Source: Mobilicoccus caccae (lineage in GTDB: Bacteria > Actinomycetota > Actinomycetes > Actinomycetales > Dermatophilaceae). Taken from it: a stretch of 64,000 nt of DNA. This document shows positions 37,584 through 46,052 of the stretch, piece by piece. The position numbers and the translations under genes were made by a program. The DNA lies in the NCBI RefSeq assembly GCF_030161635.1, contig NZ_BSUO01000001.1, positions 1,097,199-1,161,198 on the forward strand, written 5' to 3'. Position 1 is the first letter of the stretch; each line of letters starts with the position of its first letter. Below the pieces are notes generated by a model. The model did not search any database and was not told the origin of the DNA. It worked only from the letters and a program-made list of their open reading frames with translations.

Positions 37584-39104
37584 ATGTCGACGACTGCAGA
37601 CCCCCGCGTGTCCGGGGGTGGGACCGCTTCGAACGGCGCGGACGGAGGCCGATCTGCCGGCCTTCCGCTCTTCGCCCTGATCGCCCTCGTGGTGGGGTCG
37701 ATGATCGGCGGTGGGATCTTCAACCTGCCGCGTCAGATGGCGAGCGCGGCGGCGCCCGGTCCGCTGCTCATCGGCTGGCTCATCACCGGCGTCGGCATGC
37801 TCATGCTGGCCTTCATCTTCCAGACCCTCGCCGAGCGCAAGCCCGACGTCGACGGCGGCGTCTACGGGTATGCGCGCGCCGGGTTCGGTCCGTTCATCGG
37901 GTCGAGTTGCGCGTGGGGGTACTGGATCAGCGCGTGGATCGGCAACGTGGGCTACCTCGTGCTGCTGGTCTCGGGCATCGGGTACTTCATGCCGGACGTG
38001 TTCGTGCAGGACAACACGCTTACGATGGCGGGGCTGGCGCTCGGGTCGGTCGTGCTCTGGGCGACGACGATGCTCTGCGTCGTGGGCGTGCGCGAGGCCG
38101 TCATCGTCAACACGATCGTGACGATCGCCAAGGTGCTGCCGATCCTCATGTTCCTGGTGCTGACGGCGCTGGCCTTCCGGATGGACCTCTTCTCGGCCGA
38201 CATCTGGGGGACGATGACCCAGGTCCCCGACGGCGAGGGCGGGATGATGGGCCTGGGCGACACGATGCAGCAGGTCAAGGGCATGATGCTGGTGACCGTG
38301 TGGGTGTTCATCGGCATCGAGGGCGCCAGCATCTTCTCCCAGCGCGCGGGCAAGCGCAGCGACGTCGGCAAGGCGACCGTCATCGGATTCGTCATGGTGT
38401 TGGCGCTGCTCATCCTCGTCAACTTCCTGGCCTACGGCGTCATGCGTCAGGCGGAGCTGAGCGGCGTCGCCGACCCGGCGCTGGGATCGATCCTCGGTGA
38501 GGTCGTCGGGCCGTGGGGTGCGGCGCTCATCGCGCTGGGTCTGACGGTGTCGGTGCTCGGTGCGTTCCTGTCGTGGACCCTGCTGTGCGCCGAGATCCTC
38601 CGCCTGCCGGCGCAGCAGAAGGTCCTGCCGGCCTTCCTGGGCAAGGACAACCGCCGGGGTTCGCCGGCGGCCGCGCTGCTGCTGACGGGCGCCGTCACCC
38701 AGATCGTGCTCATCTGGGCCAAGACGCAGCCGAGCGCGTACGACTCCCTCATCATGCTGGCGTCTTCGCTCATCCTGCTGCCGTACCTGTGGGCCACGCT
38801 CTACCAGCTCAAGCTCGGGGTGACGGGGGAGAGCTACGAGACCTCGGCCCGGTCCAAGGGCCGTGACCTGCTGGTCGCCGGCGTCGGAACCGTCTACGCC
38901 CTGTGGCTCGTCTACGCCGCGGGTCTGGAGTACTTGCTGCTCGCCGCGATCTTCTACGTCGTCGGCACGGCCCTCTACATCTGGGCCCGCCGGGAGGCCC
39001 GCCTGCGGGTCTTCACCCCCGCCGAGCTCGTGGTGCTCGCGGTCGTCGTCGTCGGTGCGGTCTTCGGGATCATGGGACTGCTCGACGGGAGCATCAGCGT
39101 CTGA
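37584..39104 (+). CDS. Basic amino acid/ornithine antiporter (APC family, ArcD/LysP-like)
   Basis: A 506-residue membrane transporter with about 12-13 helices. LFALIALVVGSMIGGGIFNLPRQMA is the helix-1 signature (GSxIGxGIF) of the amino acid-polyamine-cation superfamily. The length, the GFGPFIGSSCAWGYWISAWIGNVGYL segment and the WVFIGIEGASIFSQRAGKRSDVGKAT segment match the arginine/ornithine or lysine antiporter branch. No arginine deiminase genes are nearby, so the substrate is not settled. ATG 37584 is preferred over 37578, which overlaps the GGAGG ribosome site. Terminators on both sides show it is a separate transcription unit placed between clpP2 and clpX. Confidence 0.88.
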   Translation: MSTTADPRVSGGGTASNGADGGRSAGLPLFALIALVVGSMIGGGIFNLPRQMASAAAPGPLLIGWLITGVGMLMLAFIFQTLAERKPDVDGGVYGYARAGFGPFIGSSCAWGYWISAWIGNVGYLVLLVSGIGYFMPDVFVQDNTLTMAGLALGSVVLWATTMLCVVGVREAVIVNTIVTIAKVLPILMFLVLTALAFRMDLFSADIWGTMTQVPDGEGGMMGLGDTMQQVKGMMLVTVWVFIGIEGASIFSQRAGKRSDVGKATVIGFVMVLALLILVNFLAYGVMRQAELSGVADPALGSILGEVVGPWGAALIALGLTVSVLGAFLSWTLLCAEILRLPAQQKVLPAFLGKDNRRGSPAAALLLTGAVTQIVLIWAKTQPSAYDSLIMLASSLILLPYLWATLYQLKLGVTGESYETSARSKGRDLLVAGVGTVYALWLVYAAGLEYLLLAAIFYVVGTALYIWARREARLRVFTPAELVVLAVVVVGAVFGIMGLLDGSISV

Positions 39105-39135
39105 CCGGTCCGCTCCGCGTCGTCTCACGCCGTCC

Positions 39136-39168
39136 GCGCCCCTGTCCGCCCTCAGCGGACAGGGGCGC
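39136..39168 (+). terminator. Hairpin terminator after the antiporter gene
   Basis: GCGCCCCTGTCCGC pairs perfectly with GCGGACAGGGGCGC (14 bp, loop CCTCA), 31 bases past the stop. Confidence 0.85.
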
Positions 39169-39317
39169 GTCCGTGCCCGACACCGGGTTTCAATGGAGAC
39201 GCGGGTGGAGTGTGGGCGGTACCGTCGCGTACGCACACGCCACCCGGGACCACGGGCCGAGGCCGGTCTGCAGTGGCGAGACGGCAGTGGTGAGACGGCG
39301 ACGACGAGGGAGGACAC

Positions 39318-40577
39318 GTGGCACGTATCGGAGAGGGCGGTGACCTGCTCAAGTGCTCGTTCTGTGGAAAGAGCCAGAAGCAGGTCAAGAAGCTCATCGC
39401 CGGGCCCGGTGTCTACATCTGCGACGAGTGCATCGACCTGTGCAACGAGATCATCGAGGAGGAGCTGGCCGAGGCCAGTGAGCTCGGCCTGGGCGAACTG
39501 CCCAAGCCGCGAGACATCTTCGATTTCCTGCAGCAGTTCGTCATCGGTCAGGACGACGCCAAGAAGGCGCTCGCGGTCGCCGTGTACAACCACTACAAGC
39601 GCATCCAGGCGGGCGAGGTCCTCAAGAAGGGCGACGAGCAGGTCGACATCGCGAAGTCGAACATCCTGCTCATCGGGCCCACCGGGTGTGGCAAGACCTA
39701 CCTGGCCCAGACCCTGGCGCGGATGCTCAACGTGCCGTTCGCCATCGCCGACGCCACGGCGCTCACCGAGGCCGGCTATGTCGGTGAGGACGTCGAGAAC
39801 ATCCTTCTCAAGCTCATCCAGGCCGCCGACTACGACGTCAAGAAGGCCGAGACGGGCATCATCTACATCGACGAGGTCGACAAGATCGCCCGCAAGAGCG
39901 AGAACCCGTCGATCACGCGCGACGTGTCCGGTGAAGGCGTGCAACAGGCCCTGCTCAAGATCCTCGAGGGCACCACGGCCTCGGTTCCGCCGCAGGGTGG
40001 TCGCAAGCACCCGCATCAGGAGTTCATCCAGATCGACACCACCAACGTGCTGTTCATCGTGGGTGGCGCGTTCGCCGGGCTGGAGAAGATCGTCGAGTCC
40101 CGCGCAGGAAAGGCCGGACTGGGCTTCGGGGCAGCCCTGCAGACCGCTAAGGCCCCCAACGAGTACTTCGCCGACGTCATGCCCGAGGACCTCATGAAGT
40201 TCGGGCTCATCCCCGAGTTCATCGGCCGGCTCCCGGTCATCACGAGCGTCGCCCCGCTGGACAGCGACGCCCTCGTGCGCATCCTCGTCGAGCCGCGCAA
40301 CGCGCTGGTCAAGCAGTACAAGAAGATGTTCGAGATCGACGGTGTCGAGCTGGAGTTCACCGACGGCGCCGTCGAGTCGCTCGCCGAGCAGGCCCTGTCC
40401 CGCGGCACGGGAGCGCGTGGCCTGCGGGCGATCATGGAAGAGGTCCTGCAGCCGGTCATGTTCGACGTGCCCAGCGACGACGACATCGCCCGGGTCGTCG
40501 TCACCCGTGAGGTCGTCCTCGACCGCGTGACCCCCACGGTCGTGCGTCATGGTGGCGCCGAACGCGAGTCCGCCTGA
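39318..40577 (+). CDS. clpX: ATP-dependent Clp protease ATP-binding subunit ClpX
   Basis: The AAA+ unfoldase that feeds substrates into ClpP, 419 residues. Features: an N-terminal C4 zinc-binding domain ([10 protein letters not shown]...CDECIDLC, residues about 13-39), Walker [13 protein letters not shown], Walker [14 protein letters not shown], sensor-1 region, and the IGF-type ClpP-docking loop in the second half (LGFGAAL region). The GTG start 39318 has GGGAGG 5 bases upstream. The next gene overlaps its last 29 bases in another frame. Confidence 0.97.
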   Translation: MARIGEGGDLLKCSFCGKSQKQVKKLIAGPGVYICDECIDLCNEIIEEELAEASELGLGELPKPRDIFDFLQQFVIGQDDAKKALAVAVYNHYKRIQAGEVLKKGDEQVDIAKSNILLIGPTGCGKTYLAQTLARMLNVPFAIADATALTEAGYVGEDVENILLKLIQAADYDVKKAETGIIYIDEVDKIARKSENPSITRDVSGEGVQQALLKILEGTTASVPPQGGRKHPHQEFIQIDTTNVLFIVGGAFAGLEKIVESRAGKAGLGFGAALQTAKAPNEYFADVMPEDLMKFGLIPEFIGRLPVITSVAPLDSDALVRILVEPRNALVKQYKKMFEIDGVELEFTDGAVESLAEQALSRGTGARGLRAIMEEVLQPVMFDVPSDDDIARVVVTREVVLDRVTPTVVRHGGAERESA

Positions 40578-41163
40578 GGCACGTGGCCTTCCGGTTGAGT
40601 CCCGGGGCTCGGCTCCCGCGCAGCAGAGCGCGGTGAGCTGTGGCGCCGCCTGTCTGACGGTGGCTCGCATGTCGGTCGATCCGGACTACGCGGCGCACCT
40701 CACCTCGGACGGCGACGTCGTCGACCCGGCGGCCTTCGCCGCGCAGGAGCGAGCGATCCTGGCGCGCACCAACGCCTTTCGCGTCCGTAGTCGGGGCGTG
40801 CTCCACGACCTCGGCTGGCCCTCCTTCTTCGGCACCTCGCCCTGGGGAGCGCTGGAGGAGCTGGAGTGGGGGACCGGGCGCCGGTACGGCGTCGTCCCGC
40901 TGCGGTTCGGTGACGACCGGGTTCGTGCGCGCGCCTACGACGAGGTCCTCCTCTCGACCGTCCGCTCCCGGGCGCCCGCACTCCTCTACGTGGGTGACCG
41001 CGTTCTGCCGCGTCACGTGACGCTGTTGAGCGCCGGCGAACAGATCGTGCTGTACGAACCCGCCGCGGGCGTCGTCGTCGAGCCGCGACGCGAGCGGTTC
41101 ACCTCCCGCTCGCTCGCCCTGGGCGGGTGGGACGTGCCGTGGTTCGCGCTCGTCCCTCGCTGA
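40549..41163 (+). CDS. Papain-fold/C39-like cysteine peptidase-related protein
   Basis: A 204-residue cytoplasmic protein. [17 protein letters not shown] (near residues 25-41) has the Q...S/D-C-G-A pattern around the nucleophile of C39-type papain-like peptidases, and [26 protein letters not shown] supplies a histidine followed by a strand and a YEPAAG turn like the DP..G turn near the third catalytic residue. This assignment rests on motif spacing only. The gene starts at ATG 40549 inside clpX (29-base overlap), so it is probably translated with clpX. A link to Clp proteolysis is suggested by context only. If not active, it may be a protein-binding domain. Confidence 0.6.
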   Translation: MVAPNASPPEARGLPVESRGSAPAQQSAVSCGAACLTVARMSVDPDYAAHLTSDGDVVDPAAFAAQERAILARTNAFRVRSRGVLHDLGWPSFFGTSPWGALEELEWGTGRRYGVVPLRFGDDRVRARAYDEVLLSTVRSRAPALLYVGDRVLPRHVTLLSAGEQIVLYEPAAGVVVEPRRERFTSRSLALGGWDVPWFALVPR

Positions 41164-41167
41164 GCAC

Positions 41168-41211
41168 CGCCGCGCTGCCGTGACCGCCCCGCCGCGCTGC
41201 CGTGACCGCCC
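41168..41211 (+). repeat. 22-bp tandem repeat, two copies
   Basis: CGCCGCGCTGCCGTGACCGC plus CC occurs twice in direct tandem (41168-41189, 41190-41211), with a partial third unit after it. It lies between the C39-like gene and a terminator. Confidence 0.8.
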
Positions 41212-41223
41212 CGCCGTGAACGC

Positions 41224-41264
41224 GACGCAGGGGGCGACCGGATCATCCGGTCGCCCCCTGCGTC
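41224..41264. terminator. Strong bidirectional terminator
   Basis: A perfect 19-bp inverted repeat (41224-41242 with 41246-41264, loop TCA) between convergent genes, the C39-like gene and mtlA. Confidence 0.9.
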
Positions 41265-41286
41265 GTCTCGGGTCGTGCCGGCTACC

Positions 41287-43362
41287 TCAGAGGGAGACCT
41301 CGGAGAGCAGGTCGTGGATCTCCTCCGGAGTCGTCGCGCGGTCCATCACGGCGACCTTCTTGTCGTCGAGGAAGACCCCGGCGAGCTGGGACAGGATGGC
41401 CAGGTGGTCGTCGCCGACCCCGGCGATCCCCACGACGTAGCGGACGGGCTGCCCGTTCCAGTCGATCGGCTCGTCGTAGCGGACGAACGACAGGCCGGTG
41501 CGGTTGACCTCGCCCTTGGCCTCGTTGGTGCCGTGGGGGATGGCGAGCATGTTGCCCATGTAGGTCGAGACGGACGCCTCGCGGTCGTGCATGGCCTCGA
41601 CGTACTTGGGGCCGACGGCGCCCTGGCCGACGAGCAGTCCTCCGGCCTCCTCGATCGCGGCGTCGCGGGAGTCCGCTCGGCCGCCCAGCACGATGGCCTC
41701 GAGGGGGAGCGGGGAGTTCTTGTCCGACCGCTCCGACGGCTCGGACGCAGTCGTCGTGGACGCGGTCGTGGACGGGGTCGACGCCGCCGCCGAGGCACCG
41801 GCCGCCGAGGCACCGCCGGCCGTGGCCGCACCCGCCGTGACATCCGCGGGGGAGTTGGTGCGGGCGAGCAGGTCGACGATCTCGTCGTAGCGGGGGCTGT
41901 TCATGAAGTTGTCCACCGAGACGTGCATCGCCGAACCGGTGCGCTGCCGGGCCCGCGGCGTGAGGTCCTGGTGGGAGACCACGAGGTCGTAGGTGTCGGT
42001 GAGGTTGGAGATGGCCTTGTTGACGACGGTGACGTCGTCGTGGCCGGCCTGCTGGATCTTCTTGCGCAGCACCGAGGCTCCCATGGCCGAGGAGCCCATG
42101 CCGGCGTCGCAGGCGAAGACGATCTGGTGGATCGGGCCGGTGTGCTCGCCCGTGGACCCGGCGCCGGTGAGCGACCCCGCGACCGAGGACTTCTTGCCCT
42201 TCATCGCCTCCATGTCGGCGGTGGCGGCGGCGAGGTCGCCCTCGTCCTTGGACTTGTCGGTCTTGAGCAGGAACGCGGCGACGGCGAAGCTGACCAGCGT
42301 CGCGGCGAGCACCGACAGCGTCACGCCGATGTAGCTGTCGGAGGCCGTCTGCAGGTAGATGGCGATGATCGAGCCGGGAGCGGCCGGGGCCCGCAGGCCG
42401 ACGTCGAAGAGGACGTTGACGAACACGCCGGTCATGCCACCGAGGATGACCGCGGCCAGCAGCTTCGGCTTCATGAGCACGTACGGGAAGTAGATCTCGT
42501 GGATGCCACCGAGGAAGTGGATGAGGATCGCGCCGGGCGCCGAGCCCTTGGCCATGCCGGTGCCGAAGAACATGAACGCGAGCAGGACACCCAGACCCGG
42601 GCCGGGGTTGGCCTCGAGGAGGAAGAGGACGGACTTGCCGTCGACCAGCGCCTGGTTGGTGCCGATCGGGGTGAGGATGCCGTGGTTGATCGCGTTGTTG
42701 AGGAAGAGGATCTTGGCCGGCTCGATGAAGACCGAGGTCAGCGGCAGCAACTGGCTCTGGACGAGGAAGTTGACGACGGAGGCGGCCGCGTTGCTGAAGG
42801 CCTCGACGACCGGGCTGATGAGGAAGAACCCGATGAAGGCGAGGATCATGCCCCAGATGCCGGCGGAGAAGTTGTTGACGAGCATCTCGAAGCCGGGACG
42901 GATGCGGTGGGTCCACAGGGCGTCGAGCTTCTTCATGCTCCAGCCGCCGAGCGGGCCCATGATCATGGCGCCCATGAACATCGGGATGCCGGCGCCGGCG
43001 ATGACACCCATCGCGGCGATCGCGCCGACGACACCACCGCGGGCGTCGTAGACCATGCGGCCGCCGGTGTAGGCGATGAGGATCGGCAGCAGGTAGGTGA
43101 TCATCGGGCCGACGATGCCGCCGTCGGCGAAGTCACCCCATCCCCCGATGCGGGCGACCCAGCTGTCGGCGCCCCACACGGCGCGCTCGCCGCCGCCGAG
43201 GTTGAGCCAGCCGGATTCGATGAAGAGGGCCGTGATCAGACCCCAGGCGATGAAGGCGCCGATGTTCGGCATCACCATGTTCGAGAGGAAGGTGCCGAAC
43301 TGCTGCACCCGGACCCGCGCTGAGGTCTTCGGGGCCGCATCGGCCGTGGCCGGTGTCGCCAT
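41287..43362 (-). CDS. mtlA: PTS mannitol-type transporter EIICBA
   Basis: A 691-residue phosphotransferase transporter that imports a hexitol, most likely mannitol, and phosphorylates it. The EIIC membrane domain (about 1-350) includes the signature GIPMFMGAMIMGPLGGW and the FLEANPGPGLG motif. The EIIB domain has the phospho-cysteine at residue 418 (FACDAGMGSSAMGAS). After an Ala/Thr/Ser-rich linker, the EIIA domain has the phospho-histidine at residue 610 (AIPHGTNEAKG). All three domains in one chain is the MtlA arrangement. ATG 43362 has AGGAG upstream. No HPr, EI or mtlD is in the window; a zinc dehydrogenase is divergent from it. Confidence 0.94.
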   Translation of the reverse strand: MATPATADAAPKTSARVRVQQFGTFLSNMVMPNIGAFIAWGLITALFIESGWLNLGGGERAVWGADSWVARIGGWGDFADGGIVGPMITYLLPILIAYTGGRMVYDARGGVVGAIAAMGVIAGAGIPMFMGAMIMGPLGGWSMKKLDALWTHRIRPGFEMLVNNFSAGIWGMILAFIGFFLISPVVEAFSNAAASVVNFLVQSQLLPLTSVFIEPAKILFLNNAINHGILTPIGTNQALVDGKSVLFLLEANPGPGLGVLLAFMFFGTGMAKGSAPGAILIHFLGGIHEIYFPYVLMKPKLLAAVILGGMTGVFVNVLFDVGLRAPAAPGSIIAIYLQTASDSYIGVTLSVLAATLVSFAVAAFLLKTDKSKDEGDLAAATADMEAMKGKKSSVAGSLTGAGSTGEHTGPIHQIVFACDAGMGSSAMGASVLRKKIQQAGHDDVTVVNKAISNLTDTYDLVVSHQDLTPRARQRTGSAMHVSVDNFMNSPRYDEIVDLLARTNSPADVTAGAATAGGASAAGASAAASTPSTTASTTTASEPSERSDKNSPLPLEAIVLGGRADSRDAAIEEAGGLLVGQGAVGPKYVEAMHDREASVSTYMGNMLAIPHGTNEAKGEVNRTGLSFVRYDEPIDWNGQPVRYVVGIAGVGDDHLAILSQLAGVFLDDKKVAVMDRATTPEEIHDLLSEVSL

Positions 43363-43541
43363 GGGGCGCTCCTGTCCATGCGGGGATCCACACCGTCGTG
43401 AATCTGTGATCTTGTTTATATACGTCTGTTTGGTTCCGGTCAAGACCCCCTTGACGGACAAACCCCAACAAGGCAGGCTGTGTCTCACACCAATCCCACA
43501 CGAACAGGCATGTGTGCGGCCCGTTGCAAAGGAGCATCCGG
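43363..43541. promoter_or_regulatory. Divergent promoter region of mtlA and the zinc dehydrogenase
   Basis: This 179-base spacer contains the only AT-rich patch nearby (TTGTTTATATACG, about 43412-43424), a plausible -10 region. It also has an inverted repeat TCAAG-ACCCC-CTTGA (43439-43453) with extended imperfect arms CCGGTCAAG/CTTGACGG, a candidate operator for a shared polyol regulator, which is not encoded here. Confidence 0.5.
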
Positions 43542-44588
43542 ATGAAGGCCCTGCGTTTCTACGCACCCGGCGACGTTCGACTCGAAGACGTCCCCGAGCC
43601 CGTGTGCGGCTCGGACGAGGTGAAGATCAAGGTCAAGAACTGCTCGACCTGCGGCACCGACGTCAAGATCTTCAACAACGGCCACGTCAACATCACCGGT
43701 GTGACGGTCATGGGTCACGAGATCGCCGGCGAGGTCGTCGAGGTCGGCGCCGACGCCCTCGGCGGGTTTTCCGTGGGTGACCGTGTGCAGGTCATCGCGG
43801 CCGTGCCGTGCGGCGACTGCCACGAGTGCAGCAGGGGCTGGATGGAGGTCTGCCAGAACCAGACCTCGGTCGGCTACCAGTACGACGGCGGCTTCGCCGA
43901 GTACATGATCGTGCCCCGGCAGGTGCTCAAGGTCGACGGCCTCAACCGCATCCCCGACAACGTGGGCTTCGACGAGGCCTCCGCTCTCGAGCCGTTCGCG
44001 TGCGCCATCAACGCCCAGGAGCAGCTCGGCATCTCCGAGGGCGACTTCACGGTCGTCTTCGGCGCCGGACCGATCGGCTGCATGCACATCCGCATCGCCC
44101 GCGGCGTGCACAAGGTGGGCCCGATCGTCCTGGTCGACATCAACGCCGAGCGTCTCAAGATGTCGGCCGACGCGGTGCAGCCCGACCACGTCATCGACGC
44201 CTCGACCGAGGACGTCGTCGCGAAGATCCTCGAACTGACCGACGGACGCGGCGCCGACGTCGTCATCACGGCGACCCCGGCCAACATCAACCAGGAGCAG
44301 GCCATCGCGATGGCCGCCCGCAACGGCCGGATCTCCTTCTTCGGCGGTCTGCCCAAGACCGACCCGACCATCACCTGCGACTCCAACCTCGTGCACTACC
44401 GCCAGCTGCACATCCACGGCGCCAACGGCTCGGCCCCGCGCCACCACAAGGCGGCGTTGGAGTACGTCTCCACCGGTCAGATCCCCGTCAAGGACCTCAT
44501 CACCAAGCACATCCCGCTGGAGAACGTGCTCGAGGCCTTCGACATCGTCCGCAAGGGCGAGGCCATCAAGGTCACCGTCGAACCCTGA
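43542..44588 (+). CDS. Zinc-dependent medium-chain dehydrogenase, polyol or polyol-phosphate type
   Basis: A 348-residue NAD(P)-dependent dehydrogenase of the MDR family. Catalytic zinc ligands are seen in NCSTCGTDVKI (Cys) and GHEIAGEV (His-Glu), and VPCGDCHECSRGWMEVCQN holds the structural zinc cysteines. VVFGAGPIGCMHIRIARGVH is the Rossmann nucleotide-binding turn, followed by VLVDINAERL with an aspartate that favours NAD. The closest types I can name are sorbitol/L-iditol or galactitol-1-phosphate dehydrogenases. Divergence from the mannitol-type PTS suggests it oxidises the imported hexitol phosphate (inference). AAAGGAG precedes the ATG by 7 bases. Confidence 0.87.
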   Translation: MKALRFYAPGDVRLEDVPEPVCGSDEVKIKVKNCSTCGTDVKIFNNGHVNITGVTVMGHEIAGEVVEVGADALGGFSVGDRVQVIAAVPCGDCHECSRGWMEVCQNQTSVGYQYDGGFAEYMIVPRQVLKVDGLNRIPDNVGFDEASALEPFACAINAQEQLGISEGDFTVVFGAGPIGCMHIRIARGVHKVGPIVLVDINAERLKMSADAVQPDHVIDASTEDVVAKILELTDGRGADVVITATPANINQEQAIAMAARNGRISFFGGLPKTDPTITCDSNLVHYRQLHIHGANGSAPRHHKAALEYVSTGQIPVKDLITKHIPLENVLEAFDIVRKGEAIKVTVEP

Positions 44589-44611
44589 GAACCCTCCCGA
44601 AAGACGGGCGA

Positions 44612-44642
44612 GCCCGGTCACTGCTGCGTAGAGTGACCGGGC
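44612..44642 (+). terminator. Hairpin terminator after the dehydrogenase
   Basis: GCCCGGTCACT pairs perfectly with AGTGACCGGGC (11 bp, 9-nt loop), followed by TTCGTC, 23 bases after the stop. Confidence 0.85.
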
Positions 44643-44782
44643 TTCGTCATGCCGCTAAGCGATGACCGTCACCCCGCTCGAGCGGCTCAAGATGACCGCT
44701 CGTCGGCCGACAGGTCACGGAGACCCGAAAGCAGGTTGAAGTTCCCCCTGGAGCGTAGAGGCATCCACAATGAGGGATCGAG

Positions 44783-45073
44783 ATGCCAGAGAAGCGTAAG
44801 AAGTACGACCGGGAGTTCCGTGAGGGAGCGGTCCGGATCGTCGAGGAGACGAACAAGCCGATCGCGCAGGTCGCTCGCGATCTTGGCGTGAACGAGGGCA
44901 CGCTGGGCAACTGGGTCCAACGCGCCCGTGCCGCACGCGAGGGTCATGGAGAGCTGTCCAAGGACGACTACGAGGAGCTGAAACGGCTGCGCGCCGAGGT
45001 CGCCGAGCTGCGGATGGAGCGTGATGTCCTCAAGCGATCCGTGGTCCTGTGGGTGAAGGAGGCGACGAAGTGA
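44783..45073 (+). CDS. IS3 transposase OrfA
   Basis: A 96-residue DNA-binding protein of the IS element. KYDREFREGAVRIVEETNKPIAQVARDLGVNEGTLGNWVQRAR is the helix-turn-helix typical of IS3 OrfA, and a leucine-zipper-like coiled coil follows (DDYEELKRLRAEVAELRMERDVLKR), used for multimerisation. GAGGG precedes the ATG. The stop TGA overlaps the GTG of orfB by 3-4 bases in the -1 frame. Confidence 0.95.
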   Translation: MPEKRKKYDREFREGAVRIVEETNKPIAQVARDLGVNEGTLGNWVQRARAAREGHGELSKDDYEELKRLRAEVAELRMERDVLKRSVVLWVKEATK

Positions 45074-46011
45074 GCGTGGCACGCTTCATCGCCGACCAGA
45101 GGACCAACTACGCCGTGCCACACGCCCTTGTCTGCTCGCTGCTCGGAGTCTCCGAAGCGTGGTTCTACAAGTGGATCAAGCGCGCCGACGGTCCCGGCGC
45201 TGCCAGCGGGCTGTTCACCGACACCGACCGCCGCCGCGACACCGTCGACCGCGCGGTGCGCGTCGCGTTCAAGAACGCCAAGGGCCTGCACGGCTCACCG
45301 CGCTTGCACGCCGACCTGCGCGAGGCTGGCTGGCAGATCAGCGAGAAGACGGTCGCCGAGTCGATGCGCCGCCAAGGCCTGGTCGCCCGCGTCATCAAGC
45401 GGCGCAGCGGCCTGACCAGGCAGGACAAGACCGCACCCAAGTTCCCGGACCTGGTGCGTCGCAACTTCACCGCGCCGGCGCCGAACTGCAAGTGGGTCGG
45501 CGACATCACCGAGATCCCCACGGCCGAGGGCAAGCTGTACCTGGCCACCGTGATCGACCTGTACTCGCGCCGGTTGCTCGGCGCGGCCACCAGTGCCCAC
45601 CCCGACGCTGACCTGGCGTGCGCGGCGATCCAGATGGCCGTGACCGCTCGCGGCGGCAAGGAGGCGATCTGGCGCGAGGACGAGTCCGACCGGGTCATCT
45701 TCCACACCGACCGGGGCTCGACCTACACGGCGACCTCGTTCACCCGGCTCTGCGCCGACCTCGGGATCCGCCAGTCGATGGGCCGGGTCGGGTCGTGCTT
45801 CGACAACGCCGCCGCCGAGGCGTTCTTCTCCTCCCTGGAGTGGGAGGTCCTGTCCCGGCAGGCGTTCGACACCCGAGCCCAGGCCCGGGCCCTGGTCATC
45901 GACTGGGCCTACGGATTCTACAACCACCAACGCCGGCATAGCGCGGCTGGCATGATGTCACCGGTCAACTACGAGCAGTCCACCGCAGCGTCCGTCCCGG
46001 ACGCCGCGTAG
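45070..46011 (+). CDS. IS3 transposase OrfB (DDE integrase core)
   Basis: A 313-residue transposase if started at GTG 45070, which overlaps the orfA stop. The DDE triad is visible: Asp in WVGDITEIPT, Asp in IFHTDRGSTYTA and Glu in NAAAEAFFSSLEWEV, with the HTH_21-like KNAKGLHGSPRLHADLREAGWQISEKTVAESMRRQGL in front. Many IS3 members join OrfA and OrfB by -1 frameshifting on an A-rich slippery site; no such site is present, and the GTGA overlap instead suggests reinitiation. The gene is intact. Confidence 0.95.
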   Translation: MSVARFIADQRTNYAVPHALVCSLLGVSEAWFYKWIKRADGPGAASGLFTDTDRRRDTVDRAVRVAFKNAKGLHGSPRLHADLREAGWQISEKTVAESMRRQGLVARVIKRRSGLTRQDKTAPKFPDLVRRNFTAPAPNCKWVGDITEIPTAEGKLYLATVIDLYSRRLLGAATSAHPDADLACAAIQMAVTARGGKEAIWREDESDRVIFHTDRGSTYTATSFTRLCADLGIRQSMGRVGSCFDNAAAEAFFSSLEWEVLSRQAFDTRAQARALVIDWAYGFYNHQRRHSAAGMMSPVNYEQSTAASVPDAA

Positions 46012-46052
46012 CCCGAAGCCCTCCACGATCCGGGGGAACCACAGGTGACACG

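Larger units (their letters stand above)
44737..46043 (+). mobile_element. IS3-family insertion sequence, 1307 bp, complete
   Basis: The ends are imperfect inverted repeats beginning TG: TGAAGTTCCCCCTGGAGCG at the left and, read inward, TGTGGTTCCCCCGGATCG at the right, agreeing further in CGT and GAGG. GGT flanks both sides (44734-44736 and 46044-46046), a 3-bp target duplication as is usual for IS3. Inside are two overlapping transposase frames. The short, still identical target duplication and intact frames mean a recent, possibly active insertion. It lies between a terminator and the EAL gene, only 9 bases upstream of that gene's start. Confidence 0.9.

Noticed and set aside
37353..40670. 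A 1105-codon open frame on the minus strand opposite the antiporter and clpX
   Set aside because: It mirrors clearly coding plus-strand genes; long antisense frames are common at this GC content, and the translation is low-complexity Arg/Asp/His.
41168..41211. A CRISPR-like repeat
   Set aside because: Only two perfectly tandem 22-bp units with no spacer between them.
45060..45075. Programmed -1 frameshifting between the IS3 frames
   Set aside because: No A-rich slippery heptamer is present; the GTGA overlap explains orfB translation.
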